Shown piece after piece: positions 1 to 4,961 of a DNA stretch of 5,599 nt. Location of the stretch: positions 1 to 5,599 of the forward strand of contig JAGASB010000158.1 in NCBI GenBank assembly GCA_017621955.1. Reading direction: 5' to 3'. Origin of the DNA: Clostridia bacterium (GTDB lineage: Bacteria > Bacillota_A > Clostridia > Christensenellales > Borkfalkiaceae). Each line of letters opens with the position of its first letter. The first letter of the stretch is position 1. The position numbers and the translations under genes were made by a program. The notes beneath the pieces were generated by a model, which saw nothing but the letters and a program-made list of their open reading frames with translations, did not search any database and was not told the origin of the DNA.

Positions 1-663
1 AATCATTTCTTCTGCAAGCGCTAAGGGGTTTTCCGCCTTTGCTATTGCCGAAGAACAACCCGAAGCCGATGCACCGGCTTTAATGATGTTATAGCAATCT
101 TGTCCTTTTGAAATACCTGCCGACGGGAAAGGCTTAATGTCGGGGTTGATTTCACGGATTACTTTTATAACTTCGTCAATGTATTCCTTATCAGCGGGTT
201 TACCTGTTCCGATAAGTTCACTTGGCTCAGCAACCAAAATGTTAGGTCCTAATTTTGCGATTGCTTTAACTTCTTCAATACTGTCAGCACAAACCATCGT
301 TGCAAGACCAAGTTCGTCCGCACGCTTAATAGCCTTTTCGATTTCTTCAATCGTAAGTTTGTGTTCTGCGTGGTTAAGCATTACGCCCTTTGCCCCTGCT
401 GCCTTTAATGCTTCGGGAAGCGTTCTACCCATTCCACGACCAACGGGTATGCTATCCATATGTTGTGAATAAACGCGAACTCTTTTAACGTGCTTTGCTA
501 CGTTGTAAATTTCAGTATCGGGAATATCTAACACAACGTCAACGTTGTATTTTTTTGCTAACTTATCAAGCCCTTTTGCCATTTTAAGTAAGGTTTCACC
601 ATACATATAACACTTAGGACCATATTCAAAAAACGGTTCGCTTATCTTATAATCTTTAACCAT
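1..663 (-). CDS. Triosephosphate isomerase-like protein, archaeal type (3' end outside window)
   Basis: TIM-barrel sugar-phosphate isomerase related to triosephosphate isomerase, which interconverts dihydroxyacetone phosphate and glyceraldehyde 3-phosphate in the cytoplasm. Reading is open from ATG at 663 to the left edge (221 residues, no stop), so the C-terminus is missing; archaeal TIMs are about 225-230 residues, so little may be lost. The expected catalytic residues are visible: Lys17 in GPKCYMYG, His98 in NHAEHK, and Glu146 in AEPSELIGTG, which also carries the flexible loop 6. The phosphate-binding end is suggested by AGISKG (182-187) and GASASGCSSA (197-206). The motifs match the short archaeal form (NHSEHR, EPPELIGTG) rather than bacterial glycolytic TpiA (NWKMN, GHSERR, YEPVWAIGTG). 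The start is supported by AAGGAG at 670-675, six bases before ATG and overlapping the stop codon of the SIS gene, so the two genes are probably translationally coupled. Fold and catalytic class are secure; the substrate is not, because TIM homologues in catabolic operons can act on tetrulose phosphates instead. Confidence 0.88.
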   Translation of the reverse strand, partial: MVKDYKISEPFFEYGPKCYMYGETLLKMAKGLDKLAKKYNVDVVLDIPDTEIYNVAKHVKRVRVYSQHMDSIPVGRGMGRTLPEALKAAGAKGVMLNHAEHKLTIEEIEKAIKRADELGLATMVCADSIEEVKAIAKLGPNILVAEPSELIGTGKPADKEYIDEVIKVIREINPDIKPFPSAGISKGQDCYNIIKAGASASGCSSAIAKAENPLALAEEMI

Positions 664-673
664 AATTTACTCC

Positions 674-1279
674 TTAAAACAATGCTTTTTCATTAAGTCT
701 TTCGCCAACTGCACCACCTGGGTGGGTAACCGCAAACTGTTCGATTTGGAAGTTTGTTTCTTCTAATATTGCCGTTTGAAGTGCGTGGCATATCATACAA
801 AGTGCCGTCGTTGAAGTAGTGCCTTGCGCATTATAACGGTCACACTCTTTATTGACGTACTGTTTAATAACAACGTCTGCATTCACCGCCAAAGGACTTT
901 CAAGATTTTCAGTAATAGAGATTATCTTAACGCCCTTTTTCTTGCAAATATCAAGAATAGGTAAAAGTTCTTTGGTTTTACCGCCACGAGATGCAAAAAT
1001 CATAGCGTCACCTGCCTTAAAGTATCCCGTTCCGCCGTGAACTGCTTCTGCCGGTGAAACGAATTTTGCAGGTTGGTCTATACAGCAAAGAAGATGAGAT
1101 AAATGTTGCATAATTATACCTGAATGCCCACTGCCCGTCGTACCGATTCTTTCAGCGTTGATTAAAATTTCAACGGCTTTTGAAAATGCTTGTTCATCAA
1201 GATAATTAAGCATTTCAGTAATACATTCTGCTTCGGTTTTGTATGCGTCTTTAACCCACTTCAAAGTTTCTTGCTTCAT
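674..1279 (-). CDS. Stand-alone SIS-domain phosphosugar isomerase-like protein (KdsD/GutQ-related, no CBS domains)
   Basis: A 201-residue cytoplasmic SIS (sugar isomerase) domain protein. Residues about 45-56 (IGTTGSGHSG) form the first sugar-phosphate-binding loop, AVHGGTG (79-85) and SRGGKTKE (97-104) follow, TTSTTA (154-159) is the Ser/Thr-rich loop, and THPGGAVGERL (185-195) is the C-terminal signature of arabinose-5-phosphate isomerases such as KdsD and GutQ. Those enzymes are about 320 residues with two C-terminal CBS domains; here the protein ends right after the SIS domain. Against E. coli KdsD as remembered, the equivalents of His88, Glu111, a later Glu (here Glu145) and His193 are kept, but catalytic Lys59 appears to be His52. 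It could be an arabinose-5-phosphate/ribulose-5-phosphate isomerase, a 6-phospho-3-hexuloisomerase-like enzyme or something new. It is first gene of a two-or-more gene unit with the TIM-like gene. The start ATG has GGTGA four bases upstream and a strong promoter about 33 bp upstream. Family is certain; reaction is open. Confidence 0.88.
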   Translation of the reverse strand: MKQETLKWVKDAYKTEAECITEMLNYLDEQAFSKAVEILINAERIGTTGSGHSGIIMQHLSHLLCCIDQPAKFVSPAEAVHGGTGYFKAGDAMIFASRGGKTKELLPILDICKKKGVKIISITENLESPLAVNADVVIKQYVNKECDRYNAQGTTSTTALCMICHALQTAILEETNFQIEQFAVTHPGGAVGERLNEKALF

Positions 1280-1311
1280 AAAATCACCATAAATAAAATC
1301 TTAACGATAAA

Positions 1312-1340
1312 AGTATATCACGGATAACAATTATTGTCAA
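1312..1340 (-). promoter_or_regulatory. Sigma-A-type promoter of the SIS-TIM unit, extended -10
   Basis: On the minus strand TTGACA (1340-1335) is followed after exactly 17 bp by TATACT (1317-1312). TG at 1320-1319 gives an extended -10 (TGATATACT). The predicted transcription start is near 1305, giving a leader of about 26 nt with GGTGA before the SIS ATG. It shows that the SIS-TIM unit can be transcribed independently of fucI and the esterase. Confidence 0.8.
1327..1337. promoter_or_regulatory. Candidate operator inside the SIS promoter
   Basis: ACAAT-T-ATTGT is a perfect 5-bp inverted repeat around one base, lying in the promoter spacer and overlapping three bases of the -35 box. A repressor bound here would block RNA polymerase. 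In AT-rich DNA such a short palindrome can occur by chance, so the call is tentative and no cognate regulator is identified. Confidence 0.3.
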
Positions 1341-1356
1341 TTTTTTTATACGGATT

Positions 1357-1370
1357 TTAAATTAATTTAA
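1357..1370. repeat. 14-bp AT-only perfect palindrome upstream of the SIS promoter
   Basis: TTAAATTAATTTAA reads identically on both strands. It ends 17 bp upstream of the -35 box of the SIS promoter, so it could act as an UP-like element or protein site. Its low complexity makes chance occurrence quite possible. Confidence 0.35.
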
Positions 1371-1406
1371 CGGTCAAATATTTATATTTTTATATAATAT
1401 TGACCG
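1371..1406 (-). other. Alternative long hairpin in the 3' region of the esterase transcript
   Basis: CGGTCA (1371-1376) is complementary to TGACCG (1401-1406), and the AT-rich bases inside (AATATT against AATATT with one bulge) extend the stem. It uses the same GACCG block as the hairpin at 1402-1426, so the two structures exclude each other. It may simply be part of a decaying terminator region. Confidence 0.35.
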
Positions 1407-1426
1407 TGCAAAAAATTCACACGGTC
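1402..1426 (-). terminator. Terminator-like stem-loop after the esterase gene
   Basis: On the minus strand GACCGTG and CACGGTC form a 7-bp stem, ten bases after the esterase stop codon. Two G-U and two A-U pairs extend it in RNA of this strand to 11 bp closed by a UUU loop; those extra pairs are not available to plus-strand RNA. The stem is followed by AATATTATAT rather than a run of U, so it is a weak or atypical intrinsic terminator. Confidence 0.5.
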
Positions 1427-1435
1427 TAAATAATT

Positions 1436-2065
1436 TTACTTTATATTATTTTTATAGTAGTCAAGCCACTTGTCTGCAATTAATCTTGACCCAGCTATAT
1501 TGGGGTGTACCCCGTCATCAAAATATGACGTTACACCCTTTTCTTCCACTGCCTTTTCTAAATCTTTTTGCAATGGAATAAATGGTAAATTATATTTTTG
1601 AGCAATAGATTTAACGACTTTTGCGTATTCGGTTATTTTAGAAAACTTATCCCAATTTTCTTCGGTCGCACTCCCCTTTAATGCAAAAGGTTCCATAATG
1701 ATTATTTTAACGTCGGGTAATCTTTCTATCGTTTCTTTTATAAGCATATCGTAAAATCTTTCAAACCTATCAAGTTCTACGCCGTTTTGGCCACCGACTT
1801 CTGCCCAAATATCATTTACACCTTCAAGAATAGTTAAAACGTCGGGTTTAAGATTCCAAACATCTTTTTTTACCCTTGCATATAGGTCAACTATCTTTTC
1901 GCCACCAATACCACGATTATAAACTAAGTTTTCTTGCGGATTATCACTTAAAATCACCGAAGTAACGTCTCTAACGTATCCCCAGCCGTAACTGTTAGTC
2001 CAAAAATCGTTTTCTCTATTTCTGCCAGCGTCTGTTATTGAGTCGCCAAAAAACACGAATTTCAT
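1436..2065 (-). CDS. SGNH/GDSL-family esterase (probable carbohydrate or small acyl esterase)
   Basis: A 209-residue serine hydrolase of the SGNH/GDSL superfamily, which cleaves acyl esters such as acetyl groups on sugars. All blocks are visible: GDSIT (7-11) with nucleophile Ser9; NRGIGGEK (50-57) supplying the oxyanion glycine; GVND (82-85) with Asn84; and DDGVHPN (183-189) with the Asp184/His187 pair. No signal peptide is present (MKFVFFGDS is already the first strand), so it acts in the cytoplasm, on imported substrate. Family members of this size and pattern include putative acetylxylan-esterase-like and lysophospholipase-like proteins; the substrate cannot be read from the motifs. The start is set by AGGTGA close before ATG. 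It lies 63 bp downstream of fucI on the same strand, with no strong promoter between, so it is probably co-transcribed with fucI, separated by a stem-loop. Confidence 0.88.
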   Translation of the reverse strand: MKFVFFGDSITDAGRNRENDFWTNSYGWGYVRDVTSVILSDNPQENLVYNRGIGGEKIVDLYARVKKDVWNLKPDVLTILEGVNDIWAEVGGQNGVELDRFERFYDMLIKETIERLPDVKIIIMEPFALKGSATEENWDKFSKITEYAKVVKSIAQKYNLPFIPLQKDLEKAVEEKGVTSYFDDGVHPNIAGSRLIADKWLDYYKNNIK

Positions 2066-2080
2066 ATTTCACCTATGTAG

Positions 2081-2112
2081 TAGCAACGACAAGTTTACGC
2101 TTGCCGTTGCTA
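2081..2112 (-). other. Intercistronic stem-loop between fucI and the esterase gene
   Basis: A 13-bp stem (TAGCAACGGCAAG with CTTGTCGTTGCTA on the minus strand) closes a 6-nt loop. One pair is G-U in minus-strand RNA but would be A-C in plus-strand RNA, so the structure fits the fucI-esterase transcript. No U-run follows; the next element is the esterase Shine-Dalgarno, six bases on. It is therefore more likely an mRNA-stabilising or processing element, or a translational control element, than a terminator. Confidence 0.7.
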
Positions 2113-2128
2113 ATTATATTTTTATTTA

Positions 2129-3961
2129 TTATTTTTTGTAAAGTGGACCGTAAGTAGCGCAAGCACGATAGTCTTGGCCTTCTTTATCCATTCCGAATGC
2201 GTTCCAAGCCGCTGGACGATAAATCTTATCTTCACTTACGTTGTGCATACATACGGGGATTCTAAGCATTGAACACATTGTGATTAAATCTGCACCGATA
2301 TGTCCGTAAGAGATTGCGCCGTGGTTTGCGCCCCAATTTTGCATTACTTCATAAGCCGTCTTAAAGGGACTTCCTTCTTTACCGTCACAACGTGGTGCAA
2401 ACCAAGTGCAAGGCCAAGTAGGATTTGTTCTTTCCATTAAAGTATCACTTACTTCATCTGGAAGTTTTACAGTCCAACCTTCTGCAATTTGCATTACAGG
2501 ACCTAAGCCTTTAACAAGGTTAAGTCTTATCATAGTACAAGGCATTTCGGCTTTGGTAGTGTAATGGCTTGAAAATCCACCGCCACGGAAGTTGTCAAAA
2601 CCTGCTTCGCACCATACGGTTGTATCAGTCATCTTCTTGATATCTTCGTCGGTTACTTCCCACCACTTCTTCATTGTAGCGTTGCCGTTTTCGTCTACGC
2701 ATTCACCGCAAGCGTCTAAGCACGCTGCGCCTGAGTTAAGCAAGTGGATAATACCGTCTGATTCTTTTGCTTTACCTTCAAGTTCATAACCCGTAACTCT
2801 CTTTGTAGCATCGCCCGACCAGTAAGTTCTTACGTCCGCAAATATTTGCGCTCTATGCGTTAATAATCTCATAAACAACATACAAAGTCCGTTCAAAACG
2901 TCGTTTTCAGTTGCAAGCGTATACGGTTCTCTTGCGCCCTCATAGTCAAAGGTTGAAGATAAAAGCGCTTCGGGATAGTCACAGTTGGGCCAATGGTCTG
3001 TCCATTGTCTTTGACCTTGGAAACCGCCTGCAATTGCGTTATGTCCTACCTTTTCTTCTTCAAAGCCGTCGGGTAAGTTCTTGTTACCTGCCATAAGGTC
3101 TTTGATTATGCAGTACATTTTAACGGTGAATTCCCATTGCTTTTCTTTTTCTTCGTCGGTAAATTTAATCTTTCTTTCTTTACCCAAGAACTCTACTGAT
3201 TCGGGGTTGTCGTCTCTACCCATTTTGCAGTGTTCTTTGGTCCACTTTAATGCTTTTTGATATTCTTCTTCGTTGTAGATACCTTCTTCCATACGGCGAA
3301 GAATTTCAACTTCATCTACACTTTCAACTCTCATATCAAGGTAAGATTCCATAAAATCTTGGTCAATGATTGAACCTGCGATACCCATACATTGTGAGCC
3401 GATTTGAAGATATGATTTACCACGCATTGTTGCAACTGCTACTGCTGCACGACCGAAACGAAGTAATTTTTCTTTAACGTCTTCGGGGATAGTCGTTACT
3501 TGGTCTCTATCTTGAACTTCGTGTCCGTAGATGCCAAATGCGGGTAAGCCTTTTTGTGCGTGTCCTGCAAGAACTGCTGCAAGATATACCGCACCTGGTC
3601 TTTCCGTTCCGTTAAAGCCCCAAACTGCTTTAATTGTGGTTGGGTCCATATCCATTGTTTCAGAACCATAACACCAACAGGGCGTTACTGATAAGGTTAT
3701 GCTTACGCCTTCTTTCTTAAACTTATTTGCGCACGCTGCTGCTTCGGGAACTCTACCGATTGAAGTGTCTGCCATTACAACCTTAACGTGTTCGCCGTTT
3801 GAATAGAAAAGATTTTCTTCAAACAATTTTTTAGCGGCGTTTGCCATTGCCATAACTTGACCTTCCAAACTCTCACGGAGCATCATAGGTCCACGTCTTC
3901 CATCAACTATCGGGCGAATTCCGATTACGGGATAATCGCCAACGTATCTATTTTTTGCCAT
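2129..3961 (-). CDS. fucI: L-fucose isomerase
   Basis: Mn2+-dependent cytoplasmic aldose-ketose isomerase converting L-fucose to L-fuculose; the E. coli enzyme also converts D-arabinose to D-ribulose. The protein closely follows E. coli FucI end to end: IGIRPIVDGRRG near the N-terminus, TPCWCYGSETMDMDP (94-108), WGFNGTERPGAVYLAA (114-129), the substrate/metal region NAIAGGFQGQR, and a nearly identical C-terminus (MHNV, GQDYRAC, YGPLYKK). Metal and catalytic residues are present: Glu352 (ATEND), Asp376 (FADVRTYW) and His547 (NWGANHG), matching E. coli Glu337, Asp361 and His528. Length is 610 residues against about 591. The ATG at 3961 is preferred over an in-frame GTG at 3970 because AAAGGAG (3970-3976) stands eight bases before the ATG but touches the GTG. 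It is transcribed divergently from the AraC-family gene, the usual arrangement for a sugar operon and its regulator, and is followed by the esterase. Identification is firm; which sugar it serves here is open. Confidence 0.96.
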   Translation of the reverse strand: MAKNRYVGDYPVIGIRPIVDGRRGPMMLRESLEGQVMAMANAAKKLFEENLFYSNGEHVKVVMADTSIGRVPEAAACANKFKKEGVSITLSVTPCWCYGSETMDMDPTTIKAVWGFNGTERPGAVYLAAVLAGHAQKGLPAFGIYGHEVQDRDQVTTIPEDVKEKLLRFGRAAVAVATMRGKSYLQIGSQCMGIAGSIIDQDFMESYLDMRVESVDEVEILRRMEEGIYNEEEYQKALKWTKEHCKMGRDDNPESVEFLGKERKIKFTDEEKEKQWEFTVKMYCIIKDLMAGNKNLPDGFEEEKVGHNAIAGGFQGQRQWTDHWPNCDYPEALLSSTFDYEGAREPYTLATENDVLNGLCMLFMRLLTHRAQIFADVRTYWSGDATKRVTGYELEGKAKESDGIIHLLNSGAACLDACGECVDENGNATMKKWWEVTDEDIKKMTDTTVWCEAGFDNFRGGGFSSHYTTKAEMPCTMIRLNLVKGLGPVMQIAEGWTVKLPDEVSDTLMERTNPTWPCTWFAPRCDGKEGSPFKTAYEVMQNWGANHGAISYGHIGADLITMCSMLRIPVCMHNVSEDKIYRPAAWNAFGMDKEGQDYRACATYGPLYKK

Positions 3962-3969
3962 CGTTTCCA

Positions 3970-3976
3970 CTCCTTT
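3970..3976 (-). promoter_or_regulatory. Shine-Dalgarno site that fixes the fucI start
   Basis: AAAGGAG on the minus strand lies eight bases upstream of ATG at 3961. Its last G is the first base of the competing in-frame GTG (3970-3968), so the GTG cannot use this site. The ATG product also begins, as MAKNRYVGDYPVIGIRP, close to where E. coli FucI begins. Confidence 0.85.
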
Positions 3977-4001
3977 AAAATGGTTTTTATTTTATAAATA
4001 A

Positions 4002-4031
4002 ATTATACAACACTTATTTCAATGGTGTTAT
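4002..4031 (-). promoter_or_regulatory. Probable promoter of fucI-esterase
   Basis: On the minus strand a perfect TATAAT (4007-4002) is preceded after 18 bp by ATAACA (4031-4026), four of six matches to TTGACA. The predicted start is near 3995, with a leader of about 34 nt that includes AAAGGAG. A weak -35 with a perfect -10 fits a promoter that needs an activator, such as the divergent AraC-family protein. Confidence 0.6.
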
Positions 4032-4058
4032 AATAATTTTATCCATTTAGTTGTATAA
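4003..4058. promoter_or_regulatory. Inverted pair of TTGTATAA half-sites in the divergent region
   Basis: TTATACAA at 4003-4010 and TTGTATAA at 4051-4058 are exact inverted copies with 40 bp between them (48 bp centre to centre). The left copy contains the fucI -10 box and the right copy lies 15 bp upstream of the regulator's -35 box. They could be paired operator half-sites for looping or dual control. The left copy could also be just the promoter's own TATAAT. Confidence 0.3.
4009..4029. promoter_or_regulatory. Candidate operator AACAC-N11-GTGTT
   Basis: AACAC (4009-4013) and GTGTT (4025-4029) form an inverted repeat centred at 4019, between the fucI -10 and -35 elements and touching the -35. 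A dimeric regulator bound here would be well placed to control fucI. The arms are only 5 bp, so this is a lead and not a defined site. Confidence 0.3.
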
Positions 4059-4072
4059 AATTATCTTATTAT

Positions 4073-4101
4073 TTGACAAGTAGACATAAATATTATATAA
4101 T
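4073..4101 (+). promoter_or_regulatory. Perfect consensus promoter of the AraC-family gene, predicting a leaderless mRNA
   Basis: TTGACA (4073-4078), a 17-bp spacer and TATAAT (4096-4101) match the sigma-A consensus exactly. With the last T of the -10 box at position -7, +1 falls on 4108, the A of the ATG. The six bases between, AAAGCT, contain no Shine-Dalgarno. The regulator mRNA is therefore predicted to begin at or within a base or two of its start codon. Confidence 0.8.
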
Positions 4102-4107
4102 AAAGCT

Positions 4108-4923
4108 ATGAAACAACAATCACAACCACAAGCGCTTTCCACAACATTTTATATTGGAAACGAAATAACGCTTACGCCTAGTTGGCACGATAAAAACGTA
4201 ATACTTCCAAACAGCAAACTTTTTTATATTTTAGAGGGCGAAATTTTTATCCAAACGCCAAGCGGTTCTTTTGTTGCAAAAAGCGGTGATATGGTACTTA
4301 TCCCCGCAGGTGTAAAACATAGTTTTAGGCTTACTAAATTAAACCACGCTAAAAAGTGTTGGTTTCACTTTGATATTTCAAAAGGGTCTAACGGTTTTTT
4401 TGAAAATCTTACCTTGCCTTATAAAATTAAAGTTGGCAAAAACGACTTTATTAAAAGCACGTTTGACAGCATATTCTTTCACGCCAAAACTAGCCTTGAA
4501 GAAGATAGACTTAGCGTTGCTTCAAGCGTATTTACACTAATTTCTTTTTATCTTAAAAAATGTAATTATATAAAGAACGAAAGTAGTGCCGACGATGAAA
4601 TTGACAGCGTTATACTTTACATAAAAAATCACTATGAAGAAAACCTTTCGCTTAAAACACTTTCTAATCACGCAAATTTGAGTCCTAACTATTTCGTTAG
4701 AAAATTTAAAGAACGCACGGGGTACTCCCCTTTGCAGTTTGTCAACGTTATGAAAATGGAACGTGCAAAATATCTTATAGAGCAGTCTGACCATTCTATC
4801 GGAAAAATTATGGAACAACTTGGATTTTACGACGCTTCGCACTTTTCTAAACTGTTTAAAAAATATTGTGGATATTCCCCTAAAAACTTCCGTGTAATAA
4901 GTGGATATCAAAGCCAAAAATAA
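4108..4923 (+). CDS. AraC-family transcriptional regulator with N-terminal cupin domain
   Basis: A 271-residue sugar-type regulator. Residues about 36-90 form the cupin ligand-sensing domain (YILEGEIFIQT, SGDMVLIPAGVKHSF, WFHFDI). Residues about 165-264 form the AraC/XylS DNA-binding domain with two helix-turn-helix units: LSLKTLSNHANLSPNYFVRKF (180-200) and IGKIMEQLGFYDASHFSKLF (231-250), followed by the family signature GYSPKNFR (255-262). It is a soluble, DNA-binding protein likely acting as a dimer. It is divergent from fucI with 146 bp between the start codons, so control of fucI-esterase is the obvious role; the sensed sugar is unknown. The ATG at 4108 is the only reasonable start, as the next in-frame Met (residue 62) is inside the cupin, yet no Shine-Dalgarno precedes it. 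It ends with tandem in-frame stops TAA TAG and a strong terminator. Confidence 0.93.
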   Translation: MKQQSQPQALSTTFYIGNEITLTPSWHDKNVILPNSKLFYILEGEIFIQTPSGSFVAKSGDMVLIPAGVKHSFRLTKLNHAKKCWFHFDISKGSNGFFENLTLPYKIKVGKNDFIKSTFDSIFFHAKTSLEEDRLSVASSVFTLISFYLKKCNYIKNESSADDEIDSVILYIKNHYEENLSLKTLSNHANLSPNYFVRKFKERTGYSPLQFVNVMKMERAKYLIEQSDHSIGKIMEQLGFYDASHFSKLFKKYCGYSPKNFRVISGYQSQK

Positions 4924-4928
4924 TAGTT

Positions 4929-4958
4929 AAAAGTCCCGAACAACCGTTCGGGACTTTT
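4929..4958. terminator. Bidirectional intrinsic terminator between convergent genes
   Basis: A perfect 13-bp stem, AAAAGTCCCGAAC with GTTCGGGACTTTT, closes an AACC tetraloop. The GC-rich core is flanked by A4 on one side and T4 on the other, so it can terminate on both strands. It starts five bases after the AraC-family stop codon and ends three bases from the stop of the minus-strand gene at 4962. Confidence 0.93.
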
Positions 4959-4961
4959 AGT

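Noticed and set aside
137..472. Plus-strand open frame of 111 codons
   Set aside because: It lies wholly inside the TIM-like gene on the opposite strand; its Ser/Ile/Leu-rich translation is what antisense of a coding region gives, and it resembles no known protein.
852..1040. Short plus-strand frame; similar ones at 2592-2789, 2911-3096 and 5262-5498
   Set aside because: All are antisense to firmly identified genes (SIS, fucI, TIM-barrel isomerase) and have no supporting motif.
1276..1290. Four-codon frame (Met-Val-Ile-Leu) whose TGA overlaps the SIS start codon
   Set aside because: It has no Shine-Dalgarno of its own and its GTGA is the SIS ribosome binding site, so a leader peptide is not supported.
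1321..1332. CGGATAACAATT, identical to one half of the E. coli lac operator
   Set aside because: The other half-site is absent, no LacI-type repressor is in the window, and the bases are largely explained by the promoter spacer and the local ACAATTATTGT palindrome.
2113..2141. TATAAT with a TTACAA box 17 bp upstream on the minus strand, as a possible internal esterase promoter
   Set aside because: The -35 matches at only three of six positions in AT-rich DNA and the start would fall inside the stem-loop; co-transcription with fucI is simpler.
4537..4917. Minus-strand open frame of 126 codons
   Set aside because: It is antisense to the DNA-binding domain of the AraC-family gene, whose motifs are clear, and its own product shows no recognisable domain.
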